Source: Planctomycetota bacterium (GTDB lineage: Bacteria > Planctomycetota > Phycisphaerae > Sedimentisphaerales > Anaerobacaceae). Taken from it: a DNA stretch of 61,619 nucleotides. The notes below the pieces were generated by a model that saw nothing but the letters and a program-made list of their open reading frames with translations, was not told the origin of the DNA and ran no database searches. Made by a program: the position numbers and the translations under genes. The stretch is taken from assembly GCA_022566315.1 (NCBI GenBank), contig JADFJC010000008.1:1-61619 (forward strand), read 5' to 3'. Numbering within the stretch: position 1 is the stretch's first letter; each line of letters begins with the position of its first letter. Shown in pieces: positions 17,223 through 25,578 of the stretch.

Positions 17223-19052
17223 TTACTGTCCTGCTATCGCATCGTCAATAGCTTTTTTAACTGCAGCCACGGCGGGGGACTGGGGCATCTTTGTGTAAGC
17301 CGCTTCGATAGCCTGCTTTGCCGGGCCGAGTCTGCCCGTCCGGTAATAAACATAACCCAAGAGAAATTCCAGCTTTGTAGAACCGCTCCGTCCCAACCAT
17401 TCCTTAATATCAGCTATCCTGCCATCGAGTTTGTCCTGGCCACCCAACATAGCTGCAAGGTCGATTTTCGCCCGGACATATTCCGGGGCAATATCGAGCG
17501 CTCTGGAAAGAAACAGGGCGCTACTGATATATTCGCCGGCGGCAAATAACGCGTGCCCTCTGCCTGCAAAGCAAAGTGCCAGGCCACCGGCCTGTACCGT
17601 ATCCGACCCGGCTTCGCCGGGGTCCAGCTTATAAATAGACGCTAAAGCAAAAGAATCCGCTGCCGCGTAGTACCTGCCGGCCTTTAGATGGCCTTGTGCC
17701 GCCTGGATGTGCTGATTGAACTTGGCCTCCGAGAAAGATTCAGGACTGGTGTGCGGCCCCCTAATACGCTTGGCCTTTGCGGATATGTCAGCTTGCGAAA
17801 GCTTATTTAGTTCATCCAACGGAGAACTTTTTGCTCGATAACTTCCACCGTTCACCCCATTAGAAATCTGTACCCAACTTCCACCAGTCCGCCAAAAGGG
17901 CTCACTTCTAATGGAGTCCGGTGTTTCTGGAAATCCGAAACCGGATTCTTCCTGGCCATCCGCTTCAGCTTGCATACGGGCATCGACGGACCTGGTCAAA
18001 TCATCGAGTTGCTGTTTTATTCGCTTAAGAACGTCGGAACCAAGTCTGTTACGTTGGTCCTGCAGGTCTCTGCCGTGTTCATCAAGTTTGACCTCATCTG
18101 CCTGAGGTTCCCAGCCCGTAACTTTCTGCAAAGTGAACCCATCCTGAAACGCCAGACCCTTCACCACGGTGTCAGCTTGCGAAGGCGTTAGCGCAGGGGT
18201 AAGCACGTCTGCGCTGAAATCCGGTTTGGTGGACTGAACTATTTCAGCTACCTGGCTTTGCTTGTGTTCCGGACTCCATAACATAAACCTCTGCTCAAGG
18301 GACGTTCCTAAGTCTTGAGTCTTGAGTCCCGGGTCTTGAGTCTTGAGTTTTGAGTCTTGTGTCTGTTCCTGGTACCGTTCAACCATCAACTGTTGGTCTT
18401 GCGGGGGTATGCCGATTTTACTCCGGTTAAGCAGTTGTAGTTCCCGTATGCTCTGTACTATTAATCGAGGCTCAGCCGATGTACCATATTGCGTTTGCGG
18501 TCCCTGCAACCCTAAATCAGAGGCAAAAGTATCTTTGCCGGACAAAGCCTGTTTCTCCAAACCAGTCCCACGCATTCCTACCTGGTACTGGCCTTGCAGT
18601 GTACGGTCATTAATCCTTGTGCCTGGCCTGAAAACTCCGGAATAGCCGGGCCTTGTAGTAGTTACTGTCTGGCTCCGTAAATAATATGGCTGAACCCTGT
18701 ATTTGCCGGCATAATGGCCGAAGTCTTCTGCCCCGGCCGAATCCCTCAAAAAAGAACTAAGTGAAAAAGAATTAAGCGACGACGAACCAAGAACACCCCT
18801 AAAACTCGTGGTTGAACCATACGGCACAGTATCGCGGAAGTGCCTGCCGCGGCGGACGTTGCCCGTAATTGCCAGATTTCCGCTCGTATCAATCGGGTTA
18901 CGATTGATAATCAGACCGCTTTGGATACTGCTCGGCGGAACAGTGCTCAAACCAGCAGGATTCGTTATCGCAAGATTTTCTATCGAGAAGCTTATTGGCG
19001 AACTAAGTGTAAAAAACACCGCTACCACTGTGATAAAAAGCCAATTTTTCAT
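17223..19052 (-). CDS. Exported tetratricopeptide-repeat protein
   Basis: A 609-residue protein with an N-terminal signal peptide (MKNWLFITVVAVFFTLSS). A low-complexity Gly/Ser/Gln-rich region extends to about residue 330. The C-terminal third has helical TPR-like repeats (QAAQGHLKAGRYYAAADSFA, GHALFAAGEYISSALFLSRA, FLLGYVYYRTGRLGPAKQA). Function is unknown; TPR proteins usually hold protein complexes together. A family G repeat is translated in frame as QDSKLKTQDPGLKTQD. It lies downstream of nadK on the same strand. Confidence 0.75.
   Translation of the reverse strand: MKNWLFITVVAVFFTLSSPISFSIENLAITNPAGLSTVPPSSIQSGLIINRNPIDTSGNLAITGNVRRGRHFRDTVPYGSTTSFRGVLGSSSLNSFSLSSFLRDSAGAEDFGHYAGKYRVQPYYLRSQTVTTTRPGYSGVFRPGTRINDRTLQGQYQVGMRGTGLEKQALSGKDTFASDLGLQGPQTQYGTSAEPRLIVQSIRELQLLNRSKIGIPPQDQQLMVERYQEQTQDSKLKTQDPGLKTQDLGTSLEQRFMLWSPEHKQSQVAEIVQSTKPDFSADVLTPALTPSQADTVVKGLAFQDGFTLQKVTGWEPQADEVKLDEHGRDLQDQRNRLGSDVLKRIKQQLDDLTRSVDARMQAEADGQEESGFGFPETPDSIRSEPFWRTGGSWVQISNGVNGGSYRAKSSPLDELNKLSQADISAKAKRIRGPHTSPESFSEAKFNQHIQAAQGHLKAGRYYAAADSFALASIYKLDPGEAGSDTVQAGGLALCFAGRGHALFAAGEYISSALFLSRALDIAPEYVRAKIDLAAMLGGQDKLDGRIADIKEWLGRSGSTKLEFLLGYVYYRTGRLGPAKQAIEAAYTKMPQSPAVAAVKKAIDDAIAGQ
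18309..18365. repeat. Family G repeat in frame inside the TPR gene
   Basis: Tandem GTCTTGAGTCTTGAG words, five or so imperfect copies. On the coding strand they read (L)KTQDxxLKTQD. The run keeps the frame open and lies in the low-complexity part of the protein. Confidence 0.72.
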
Positions 19053-19112
19053 AATACAAAGTACCTCTCTGTTTTTCCTGATACCCTGGTAACCTGATAT
19101 CCTGATGCCCTG

Positions 19113-20015
19113 TCAGGTAGTGGGGTCTTGCTTATATTTCGGTTTCTCCGCCCAGCTAAGTTTCATTGCAAGAGTGTCCCATTGACTCCGAAGCGGGTTA
19201 TTTACAATCAAAAAATTGCAGCTTTGTCTCTCGACTCGCACCACATCATCAATTGAAAGCCTCAACGACACCTGGCCGTCGATAGAGATGGTCGTGCCTT
19301 CATTGACTCGTATGCCCACAATCTCTATTATGCTGTCGGCCTTGATAACGATTGGCCGAAAGCTCAGTGAATGAGGGCAAATCGGCGTAATAACCATCGC
19401 CTCCATCTTGGGCGAGACTATCGGGCCTCCTGCAGATAAATTGTAGGCCGTTGAGCCTGTCGGTGTGGAAATTATCAACCCATCACTGACACAACCGGCT
19501 AACGGCTGACCATCCACCGATATTTTAAGCTCAACCGTTCTAAAAGGCGGCCCAGCCGTGATGAAAACATCGTTGATGGCTGCTGAGCAAAATTTCTGCG
19601 TTCGGTCCTCTTCCCGGCCATCGCTGACTTCGGAAAGCTCAGTCGAGCCGAAAACTCTACAGCTTAGCATCATCCGCTTGTCTATCCGGGCTGTGCCTTT
19701 TGTCAAACAGGGGAAAAAATCCTTCAACTCACTAACGCTGAATTCCGCTAAGAAACCAAGCTTGCCGACGTTAACGCCTATCACCGGCACATTTGCTTTA
19801 CTCACATTCCTTGCCGTCGAGATAATGCTCCCATCGCCGCCGAAAACTATTGCAAAATCACATTCTTTTAGAATCTCAGCTCTACATTCCTCAACGCTGC
19901 AGCTTGCAACTATCTCTGCCTTGTCCTTCGCAAAGCTGGTAAATTCATCAATCGCCTCGTGGACTCCCTCCTTTTTAGGGTCACCGAAAATCACTAATTT
20001 TGGCAGAGATTTCAT
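19113..20015 (-). CDS. nadK: NAD kinase
   Basis: Phosphorylates NAD to NADP. The hallmark FGGDGSIISTARN is present, with NVGKLGFLAEF and the NAD-binding GLIISTPTGSTAYNLSAGGP. The frame extends to 20060, but those codons come from repeat-like DNA, so I prefer ATG 20015 (MKSLPKLVIFG), giving 300 residues. About 18 residues (FGSTELSEVSDGREEDRTQ) at about 19600-19655 look like another inserted repeat. It lies downstream of dxs on the same strand. Confidence 0.92.
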   Translation of the reverse strand: MKSLPKLVIFGDPKKEGVHEAIDEFTSFAKDKAEIVASCSVEECRAEILKECDFAIVFGGDGSIISTARNVSKANVPVIGVNVGKLGFLAEFSVSELKDFFPCLTKGTARIDKRMMLSCRVFGSTELSEVSDGREEDRTQKFCSAAINDVFITAGPPFRTVELKISVDGQPLAGCVSDGLIISTPTGSTAYNLSAGGPIVSPKMEAMVITPICPHSLSFRPIVIKADSIIEIVGIRVNEGTTISIDGQVSLRLSIDDVVRVERQSCNFLIVNNPLRSQWDTLAMKLSWAEKPKYKQDPTT

Positions 20016-20039
20016 ATCTGGTAATCTCGTTACCCATAC

Positions 20040-20135
20040 ATCGAATATCGAATTCGCCACAGGCGGATGCTCCTCCGTAAGTCCGCTTGTCCGCTTGGGG
20101 ACGCCTTACGGCGGAGTCCTTAGGACTAACAGGCG
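20040..20135. repeat. GC-rich palindromic repeat between dxs and nadK
   Basis: TCGAATATCGAATTCG, then the words CTCCGTAAGTCCGCTTGTCC and GACGCCTTACGGCGGAGTCC in inverted arrangement. Fills the dxs-nadK gap; its edge extends the nadK reading frame artificially. Confidence 0.6.
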
Positions 20136-20151
20136 TATCTAAATTCGAGAT

Positions 20152-22167
20152 TCAAATATTCAAACTCCTGGGTTTTGACTTTTGGACTTTGGTCACTTGT
20201 ACTTGCTTTATGCTTCGGATATCGATCTCCGGACTTCGCACAGTAAGCATTTCTTTTACCGTCTCTGCTATCTTATCGGCATTTATACCCGCCTCCATAA
20301 ATTGCTGTGCTCTGGAATTGTGTCCTATAAACCTTCTTGGTGCGCCAAGTAAGCGTATGGCCTTTGGTGAATGGCTCGAAGCAGCAGCCAATTCGAGCAC
20401 GGCTGAGCCGAATCCGCAGGCGCTGGCGTGGTCCTCTACCGTGATTATGCTCTTTCCCTGCTCCAGCAGAGAGACAATCTTCTCATCGACAGGAGCAGCG
20501 AACCGGCCGTTAATCACATCAACCGCGATGCCATCTTCAGCTAACAACTCAGCCGCTCTTAGGGCTTCTGTCAGGACGCTGCCGTAACTGACAATCGCAA
20601 CGGCAGATTTTTTCGACCTTTTGACGACCACGCTTTTGCCCAATGTGAACGGCTTACTACAGGCAGCTCTGATAAACTCCTGCTCTGGAACAAAATCTTT
20701 CGGATACCTTATAACGACCGGCTTATCCTGGCCCAACGCAAATTCCAGAGCCAGTTTCGTTTCAATTTCATTGGCAGGCGCCGTCAGCACCATATTCGGC
20801 ATTATCCGCAAAAAGCCAATATCCAACAGTCCGTGATGTGTTGGGCCGTCCGAGCCAACCATCCCGGCCCTGTCAATGCAGAAAACAACCGGTAAATTTT
20901 GTAAGGCCACCTCCTGGAATATCTGGTCGAAGCTGCGCTGTAAAAAGGTCGAATAGATACAGACGACCGGTTTTAAGCCGCTTCTGGCAAACCCTGCTGC
21001 AATATCCACAGCCGCACTTTCGGCGATACCCACATCGTAGAACCTATCGGCGAACTTTTTGCGAAATTCAACCAACCCCGTGCCGTCACACATCGCTGAG
21101 GTTATAGCAACAATTCTGTCGTCCTTTTGGGCCAACTCTGTCAGATGTTTACCGAGTACGCTGGTAAAACTGCGCCTGCTTGAGTCCGAAGCCGATTCAA
21201 CGGCATCTCCGTTCATCTTGAACGGGCCGGTCGAATGAAATTTGCTGGGACCCTGGTCGGCCGGTTCAAAACCTTTGCCCTTCTTCGTATAAACGTGCAG
21301 AATTGCCGGGTGATTCAGCTCGGCCAACGCCTGGAACAATTTTATAAGCGAGCCAATGTCATGGCCGTTAACAGGACCAAAGTATGGAATATTCAAGCTC
21401 TCAAACATCTGGCTGGCCGGCAAAGCCATCCTGATACCTTTTTTAATCCTCTCAATCGCTTCCTCGACACTTTTGCCTATAAAGGGCATATGCTCCAAGA
21501 TATTTCTGGTTGTCTCGCGCAAATCCTCGTAGGTCTGGCTAAGCCGAACTTTGGAAAAGTACTTTGCCATTGCTCCGACAGTTGCATCTATTGCCATCGA
21601 GTTGTCGTTCAGCAGGATTAGTAATTGCCTCTTGACCAGTCCGAGATTATTGAGTGCCTCAAAAGAGGTGCCGTTAACGATACTGGCATCGCCGACCATC
21701 GCCACAATTCTCGGAGCTTGTCGTTCGTCACTGGTCTCTCGGGGCACGAGCGACGGGGCACGGGCGATGAGCGACTCTCCTAAAGCCATTCCGATTGCTG
21801 TGGCTATCGAGGTCCCTGCATGGCCGACGGCGAACTGGTCATATACGCTTTCTGCCGGGTTGGGAAAGCCGCTTATCCCTTCAGGGCGACGAAGATGCTC
21901 GAACTTATCTTTCCTTCCGGTAATGATTTTATGCGTATAACATTGATGGCCGACGTCCCAGAGCAGCTTGTCTTCTTTGAAATCAAAGACGTAGTGCAGT
22001 GCAAGTGTCAATTCCACTACGCCGAGATTGCTCGCCAGATGTCCGCCGGTTTTGCTGACCGAGCTGAGAATAAATTGGCGTATTTCCTCTGCTAACGTCT
22101 TGAGCTCAGGCACCGACAGTTTCTTTATATCCGCCGGACTATTAACTTGCTCTAATAATTTACCCAT
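20152..22167 (-). CDS. dxs: 1-deoxy-D-xylulose-5-phosphate synthase
   Basis: Thiamine-diphosphate enzyme joining pyruvate and glyceraldehyde-3-phosphate, the first step of the MEP isoprenoid pathway. Motifs: HLASNLGVVELTLALHYVFD, LWDVGHQCYTHK, thiamine motif GDASIVNG...LLNDNSM (GDA rather than GDG), and in the transketolase half DRAGMVGSDGPTHHG. I start at ATG 22167 (MGKLLEQVNSPAD), giving 671 residues; the frame runs on to 22458 only through repeats and a MITE-like element. An in-frame family F repeat (21714-21778) adds RAPSLVPRETSDERQAP just before the thiamine motif. It supplies the pathway in which ispA acts later. Confidence 0.95.
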   Translation of the reverse strand: MGKLLEQVNSPADIKKLSVPELKTLAEEIRQFILSSVSKTGGHLASNLGVVELTLALHYVFDFKEDKLLWDVGHQCYTHKIITGRKDKFEHLRRPEGISGFPNPAESVYDQFAVGHAGTSIATAIGMALGESLIARAPSLVPRETSDERQAPRIVAMVGDASIVNGTSFEALNNLGLVKRQLLILLNDNSMAIDATVGAMAKYFSKVRLSQTYEDLRETTRNILEHMPFIGKSVEEAIERIKKGIRMALPASQMFESLNIPYFGPVNGHDIGSLIKLFQALAELNHPAILHVYTKKGKGFEPADQGPSKFHSTGPFKMNGDAVESASDSSRRSFTSVLGKHLTELAQKDDRIVAITSAMCDGTGLVEFRKKFADRFYDVGIAESAAVDIAAGFARSGLKPVVCIYSTFLQRSFDQIFQEVALQNLPVVFCIDRAGMVGSDGPTHHGLLDIGFLRIMPNMVLTAPANEIETKLALEFALGQDKPVVIRYPKDFVPEQEFIRAACSKPFTLGKSVVVKRSKKSAVAIVSYGSVLTEALRAAELLAEDGIAVDVINGRFAAPVDEKIVSLLEQGKSIITVEDHASACGFGSAVLELAAASSHSPKAIRLLGAPRRFIGHNSRAQQFMEAGINADKIAETVKEMLTVRSPEIDIRSIKQVQVTKVQKSKPRSLNI
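21714..21778. repeat. Family F repeat in frame inside dxs
   Basis: CGTTCGTCACTGG, CTCGGGGCACGAGCGACGG and CACGGGCGATGAGCGACTC words, closely like the run inside mnmE at 3405-3464. It encodes a surface-loop-like stretch between GESLIA and IVAMVGDAS. Confidence 0.75.
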
Positions 22168-22175
22168 CAAGTACT

Positions 22176-22242
22176 CTCTATTAAAACTCGATCTTTGATT
22201 CTTAATCCTCGATGCTCGTCGAGTATCCGGCATCGAGCATAT
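22176..22242. repeat. Family A repeat upstream of dxs
   Basis: AACTCGATCTTTGATTCTT, CTCGATGCTCGTCGAGTATC and CCGGCATCGAGCAT words just 5' of the dxs start codon. Part of the dxs leader is therefore repeat DNA. Confidence 0.7.
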
Positions 22243-22277
22243 TTTCAACCAAATACGCAGGTATCTGCAATGAAATC

Positions 22278-22484
22278 TTAGGACTTGTAAATAAATTATC
22301 TTCCATTCTTGACTGTCGTCAGACAAGTTTTGGCTGGCTGCGGCTTCGGCTGGCGGCCTCAGCAAAACTCGGACTACCAACCAGTAGGCCTGCGTTTTGC
22401 TTCCTTGCCAGCCTTGTCCTCGCTCAGCCAAAAACGAAACTCGCCTGCCGGCGGTCAAGGCCTAATTTCTTTACCAGTCCTTAG
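22278..22484 (-). mobile_element. MITE-like element copy 1 (TTAGGACT ends), 207 bp
   Basis: Imperfect terminal inverted repeats: one end reads TTAGGACTTGTAAATAAATT, and the other, inverted, CTAAGGACTGGTAAAGAAAT. The interior shares TTTCGTTTTTGGCTGAG, CAGCCGCAGCC-like and CAGCCAAAA words with 60052-60167. It has no transposase, so it is non-autonomous, and it provides most of the false 5' extension of dxs. Confidence 0.65.
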
Positions 22485-22768
22485 TATTTTATAAAAAATT
22501 TTAAGCCTTTTTACTATAGCAGGTTAAGCCGTAAAGCACCATTGAAAAATTAGATTTTTCGTATCTAACGATGTTTGCTGCTCGATGCTCGGTGTGTGGA
22601 TGCGTTGATGAGTGAGTTGTAAATAGTGAAGTCTCTCGACTCAACTCAGGGTAAACTCCGAAGCGTATCTCGTATTGCGTATTGCGAAAGAAATAAAAAG
22701 TTGAAGTGTAAAATTAAGGAGACTTTCGGAGATTGAAATGACCTGTTGTGCGAGCGAGATAAGGCCCA

Positions 22769-22796
22769 TAGTCCTTTTGATTAGTCAAAAGGACTA
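22769..22796. repeat. Palindrome AGTCCTTTTGA, copy 1, before the LuxR-type gene
   Basis: A 12-bp stem around a TTAG loop. The same stem with a CTAA loop lies at 23284-23319, and both copies are followed by a related GTGCTTTAT/GTGCCTTTAT word. A tiny frame at 22738-22872 (44 codons, after GGAG) reads through this palindrome; I do not call it a gene. Confidence 0.7.
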
Positions 22797-22978
22797 CGTG
22801 CTTTATGAAAAACGAACCGATATAGTGTTTGCCAGGCATACCGTAACCAGTTTTGGTAATGGCGGTTTGTAGAGAAAATTATTATTGAATTAAAAGAGGT
22901 AATCGCTAAAATGGTGCGTTGACAGTGAGATGAGATTAAGCAAGAGATTCGATAGTAAAAATAGAAGGAGTTCAGGTT

Positions 22979-23221
22979 ATGGTTTTTGCTAAAAGACAGT
23001 GGGAGTATCTGAGAAAATGTTGGCATCTAACGCCAAGAGAGATAGAGGTTGCTAAATTGGTATGCAAGGATTTTGATAATGACAGTATCGCCGACAAACT
23101 ACATATTGAATACAATACAGTGCGTGCCCACCTTGGTAATGTTTTTCGTAAGATGGGAGTTAGAGGCAAGACAAGTGTTATTCTGGAATTTATCGATGTA
23201 CTACGAAAAGCTAAGATTTAG
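22979..23221 (+). CDS. LuxR-family helix-turn-helix regulator (stand-alone HTH)
   Basis: An 80-residue protein that is almost only a GerE/LuxR HTH: LTPREIEVAKLVCKDFDNDS, then IADKLHIEYNTVRAHLGNVF and RKMGVRGKTSVILEF. There is no sensing domain, so it is a minimal DNA-binding protein like GerE. GAAGGAG precedes ATG 22979 with about 8-base spacing. It is bracketed by two copies of a perfect palindrome (22769-22796, 23284-23319), which may be its operators, terminators or the ends of a small cassette. Confidence 0.85.
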   Translation: MVFAKRQWEYLRKCWHLTPREIEVAKLVCKDFDNDSIADKLHIEYNTVRAHLGNVFRKMGVRGKTSVILEFIDVLRKAKI

Positions 23222-23283
23222 AGTGTTTTTTTCACTTCTGTTAATTGAAAAAGACGCGATATCAATAAGTTTTTTTTGATATA

Positions 23284-23319
23284 CACATAGTCCTTTTGAC
23301 TAATCAAAAGGACTATGTG
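23284..23319. repeat. Palindrome CACATAGTCCTTTTGA, copy 2, after the LuxR-type gene
   Basis: A perfect 16-bp stem with CTAA loop starting 62 bases after the HTH stop codon. Strong enough to be a transcription stop, but it lacks a 3' T-tract. Confidence 0.75.
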
Positions 23320-23587
23320 CCTTTATAAATCGTCTGAGGTTGGGTGTTATGTACTTATATATTATCATGTATATACTCAAATTTAGGGCGTAAGCAACGG
23401 CGAAAAAGGCAATTCTCATCAGAGATACGCTCGTGCTACGCAGCGCTTCGCAGAGTAGTAAGCGACAAACGGCCTGCTGCCTTGTCTTGCGACGAGAGTT
23501 GCAGAGGCAAACGAGCGACAAATATGATTTGGCTTATGTCAATATCGAGTTTGTAGGGTGGGATTGTATGTTCATACGAGGTATGCT

Positions 23588-23911
23588 TCACGAGATACTC
23601 GCCATGGATGGCTCTCGATTGCTGCCTTTATGACCAGGCTGACCACCCTGTTGAGGGGTACCGCTGGATTGTTTGGGTTTAGGTGGCTTGACAATATCCG
23701 AGGACGGCGGCTTGGAAGAATTGGAGGAATTCCTGGAAAGTTTAGCTATCTTGTCGGTAAGTCTTGTTACCTGTTCAGTAAGTCCAGTGTTGGCCTTGAA
23801 AAGTTAGGCAACTTGCTTTTCCAAGGCGGCGATTCGGTGGTCACGTTGCTTCAATTGAGCTTCAATCTCTGCAATGCGTTGCTTATAGAATTGTTCTCGT
23901 TTAGATGTCAA
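23588..23911 (-). pseudogene. IS66-family transposase N-terminal relic with internal TAA
   Basis: On the minus strand, 108 codons resemble the coiled-coil N-terminus of IS66 TnpC: QRIAEIEAQLKQRDHRIAAL, then KIAKLSRNSSNSSKPPSSD, VKPPKPKQ and QQGGQPGHKG. A TAA at 23804-23806 breaks the frame after KQVA, where the family commonly has Glu, and the protein stops soon after QPGHKG, so the DDE part is missing. The IS4-family element at 23989 is inserted just upstream of it. Confidence 0.75.
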
Positions 23912-23977
23912 TTCTTGCCCTCAAATTACTCAATATGGCTATTATTGGGCGAACGCGGTCCTCCGCTAAAAAAAAAC

Positions 23978-23988
23978 AGATAGTATTC
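23978..23988. repeat. Left target-site duplication of the IS4-family element
   Basis: AGATAGTATTC directly before the element and again at 25391-25401 directly after it. An 11-bp duplication suits IS4-family elements. Confidence 0.75.
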
Positions 23989-25390
23989 ATCAACTTAGGG
24001 GTTTTTTGAAAAAGATTTTTGGGGGATGATTCACTCAAGGCGCACTCCTTGTGTATGACGATATAAGGGGTAGTTAACAATTTCCTGTAAACCCTTATTA
24101 CACAAGGAGGTGCATTATGTTGAAGCGTAGAGCTCTAATGGAATCAATATCGTCAAACCTGCACAACTTTCTCAAAAAAATAGGCAATAATTTGTCAGTG
24201 CCGGACAAAAAGTTCCTGCGAGACAGCTTCATAGGGCTGCTTCGGTGCGGTAAACCTATCGTTTGTCAAATGGCACGGCACCTGCCAAATCAACGCACGA
24301 AGTTCCTCTCACGACTGGATCGTCTCGAAGCACACCTTGTAAAGGATAGCGACTTTGATGACAAGGTCGAGGCCGCATTGCCGCAAGTATGGCTGGGCTT
24401 TATCCAGGATGATACACCCATTATTCTTGACCTTTCGGACATTGCCAAGCCGTTAGCAAAGAAGATGGATTATCTGGCTAAAGTTCGCGATGGCAGTACT
24501 GGTGAATTGGTGAACGGTTACTGGTTGGTCGAATTGTATGCATCGCTGAGTCGTAAGAATCCGGTCCCTGTATTACTGGAGCCATTTAGTCATGAAGAAC
24601 CTTACAGTCCGGGTCAAAACCCTGTTGTTCTGGCCGCTGTCCATAAAATCTTTAAGCTTACAGATAAACGCGGTGTGCTGGTAGTAGATCGTGGATTCGA
24701 TGGATGGGTAATGTTTGAAGATTGGCTGGATAACAAATATCGTTTCGTTGCCAGACTTGTAGGAAACCGGCATTTGCTGTGTTCTTTGGGCGGTTCTGAA
24801 CAAAGCGAGGCTGGACAGCGGGTACCGATTCAAGCACAGCAACTTGCCGAACAAACCCCAACTCCACATCGCTTCCACAAGCTCATCAAACGTCACGGCA
24901 GACCTGCCCTTCGTATTACACAGATAGGATGGGTGAAAGTTCGTTTGCCTGGCCGAGATGAGGATCTGACATTGGTTGTTTCTCGGCTTGCCGGAAACGA
25001 TAAGCCAATGATGTTGTTAACGAATTTACCTGTGGAAAATCTGGCGGACGCAAAACGGGTTTTGCGTTTCTACATACGAAGGTGGGAATGCGAAGAGGGT
25101 ATTCGTTTCCTCAAAAGCCAGGTAAACCTTGAAAAGATACGAACATTTCGTTGGTCTGCGATTCGTCGTCTGGTTTTGTTAGCTGTGTTGGTGATGCTTT
25201 ATTTGGGCTGGCTTGTTGAGGCACATCCAACTATTTGTGATCGCCTGGTTTATCTGAGTCAACCATTACCTGATAAGCCTGACTTTCTTTTATACCGTTT
25301 GTTAGGAGGCCTGACTGAAGCAATAAATACCTGCTTTTGGCTTCACAAGGATTTGCTACGGAAAAGCTTACGAGAAAACCCCTAAGTTTG
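23989..25390 (+). mobile_element. Complete IS4-family insertion sequence, 1402 bp
   Basis: Bounded by 11-bp direct repeats AGATAGTATTC. Terminal inverted repeats share AACTTAGGGGTTTT (left, 23993 onward; right, reading in from 25388). It carries one intact transposase gene. It lies next to an IS66 relic, in the accessory island between dxs and ispA. Intact ends and gene suggest a fairly recent insertion. Confidence 0.85.
24117..25385 (+). CDS. IS4-family DDE transposase
   Basis: A 422-residue cut-and-paste transposase. The DDE triad is readable: first Asp in IILDLSDIAKP, second in VLVVDRGFDG, and the Glu in YIRRWECEEGIRFLK, matching the Y-(2)-R-(3)-E-(6)-K signature of IS4. A GGAGG-like site (ACAAGGAGGTGCATT) precedes ATG 24117. 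The frame is intact and ends in the right inverted repeat. Confidence 0.92.
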   Translation: MLKRRALMESISSNLHNFLKKIGNNLSVPDKKFLRDSFIGLLRCGKPIVCQMARHLPNQRTKFLSRLDRLEAHLVKDSDFDDKVEAALPQVWLGFIQDDTPIILDLSDIAKPLAKKMDYLAKVRDGSTGELVNGYWLVELYASLSRKNPVPVLLEPFSHEEPYSPGQNPVVLAAVHKIFKLTDKRGVLVVDRGFDGWVMFEDWLDNKYRFVARLVGNRHLLCSLGGSEQSEAGQRVPIQAQQLAEQTPTPHRFHKLIKRHGRPALRITQIGWVKVRLPGRDEDLTLVVSRLAGNDKPMMLLTNLPVENLADAKRVLRFYIRRWECEEGIRFLKSQVNLEKIRTFRWSAIRRLVLLAVLVMLYLGWLVEAHPTICDRLVYLSQPLPDKPDFLLYRLLGGLTEAINTCFWLHKDLLRKSLRENP

Positions 25391-25401
25391 AGATAGTATT
25401 C
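25391..25401. repeat. Right target-site duplication of the IS4-family element
   Basis: Second copy of AGATAGTATTC, matching 23978-23988. Confidence 0.75.
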
Positions 25402-25578
25402 GCTTGAATTAGAACTGCAATGTGTTATGATGTAGTCTGATATCAAAGATTGGGTATTTAATGTTGGGTGTGTTGTCCGATACCGTCAAAATACCCGTGA
25501 ATGGTTACTGGAATTGAAGAGCATACGACTCTTCATAGAAGTATTGAATGTGAAAAGCCATCAAGAGAGGAGTAGTCC

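Noticed and set aside
22168-22458. N-terminal extension of dxs to 768 residues
   Set aside because: Those codons are family A repeat and MITE-like DNA; ATG 22167 gives normal length.
22738-22872. 44-codon frame through the first AGTCCTTTTGA palindrome
   Set aside because: Has a GGAG upstream but no recognisable composition and contains the palindrome; too weak to call.
23558-23983. 141-residue plus-strand frame
   Set aside because: Antisense of the IS66 transposase relic, which gives recognisable protein on the minus strand.
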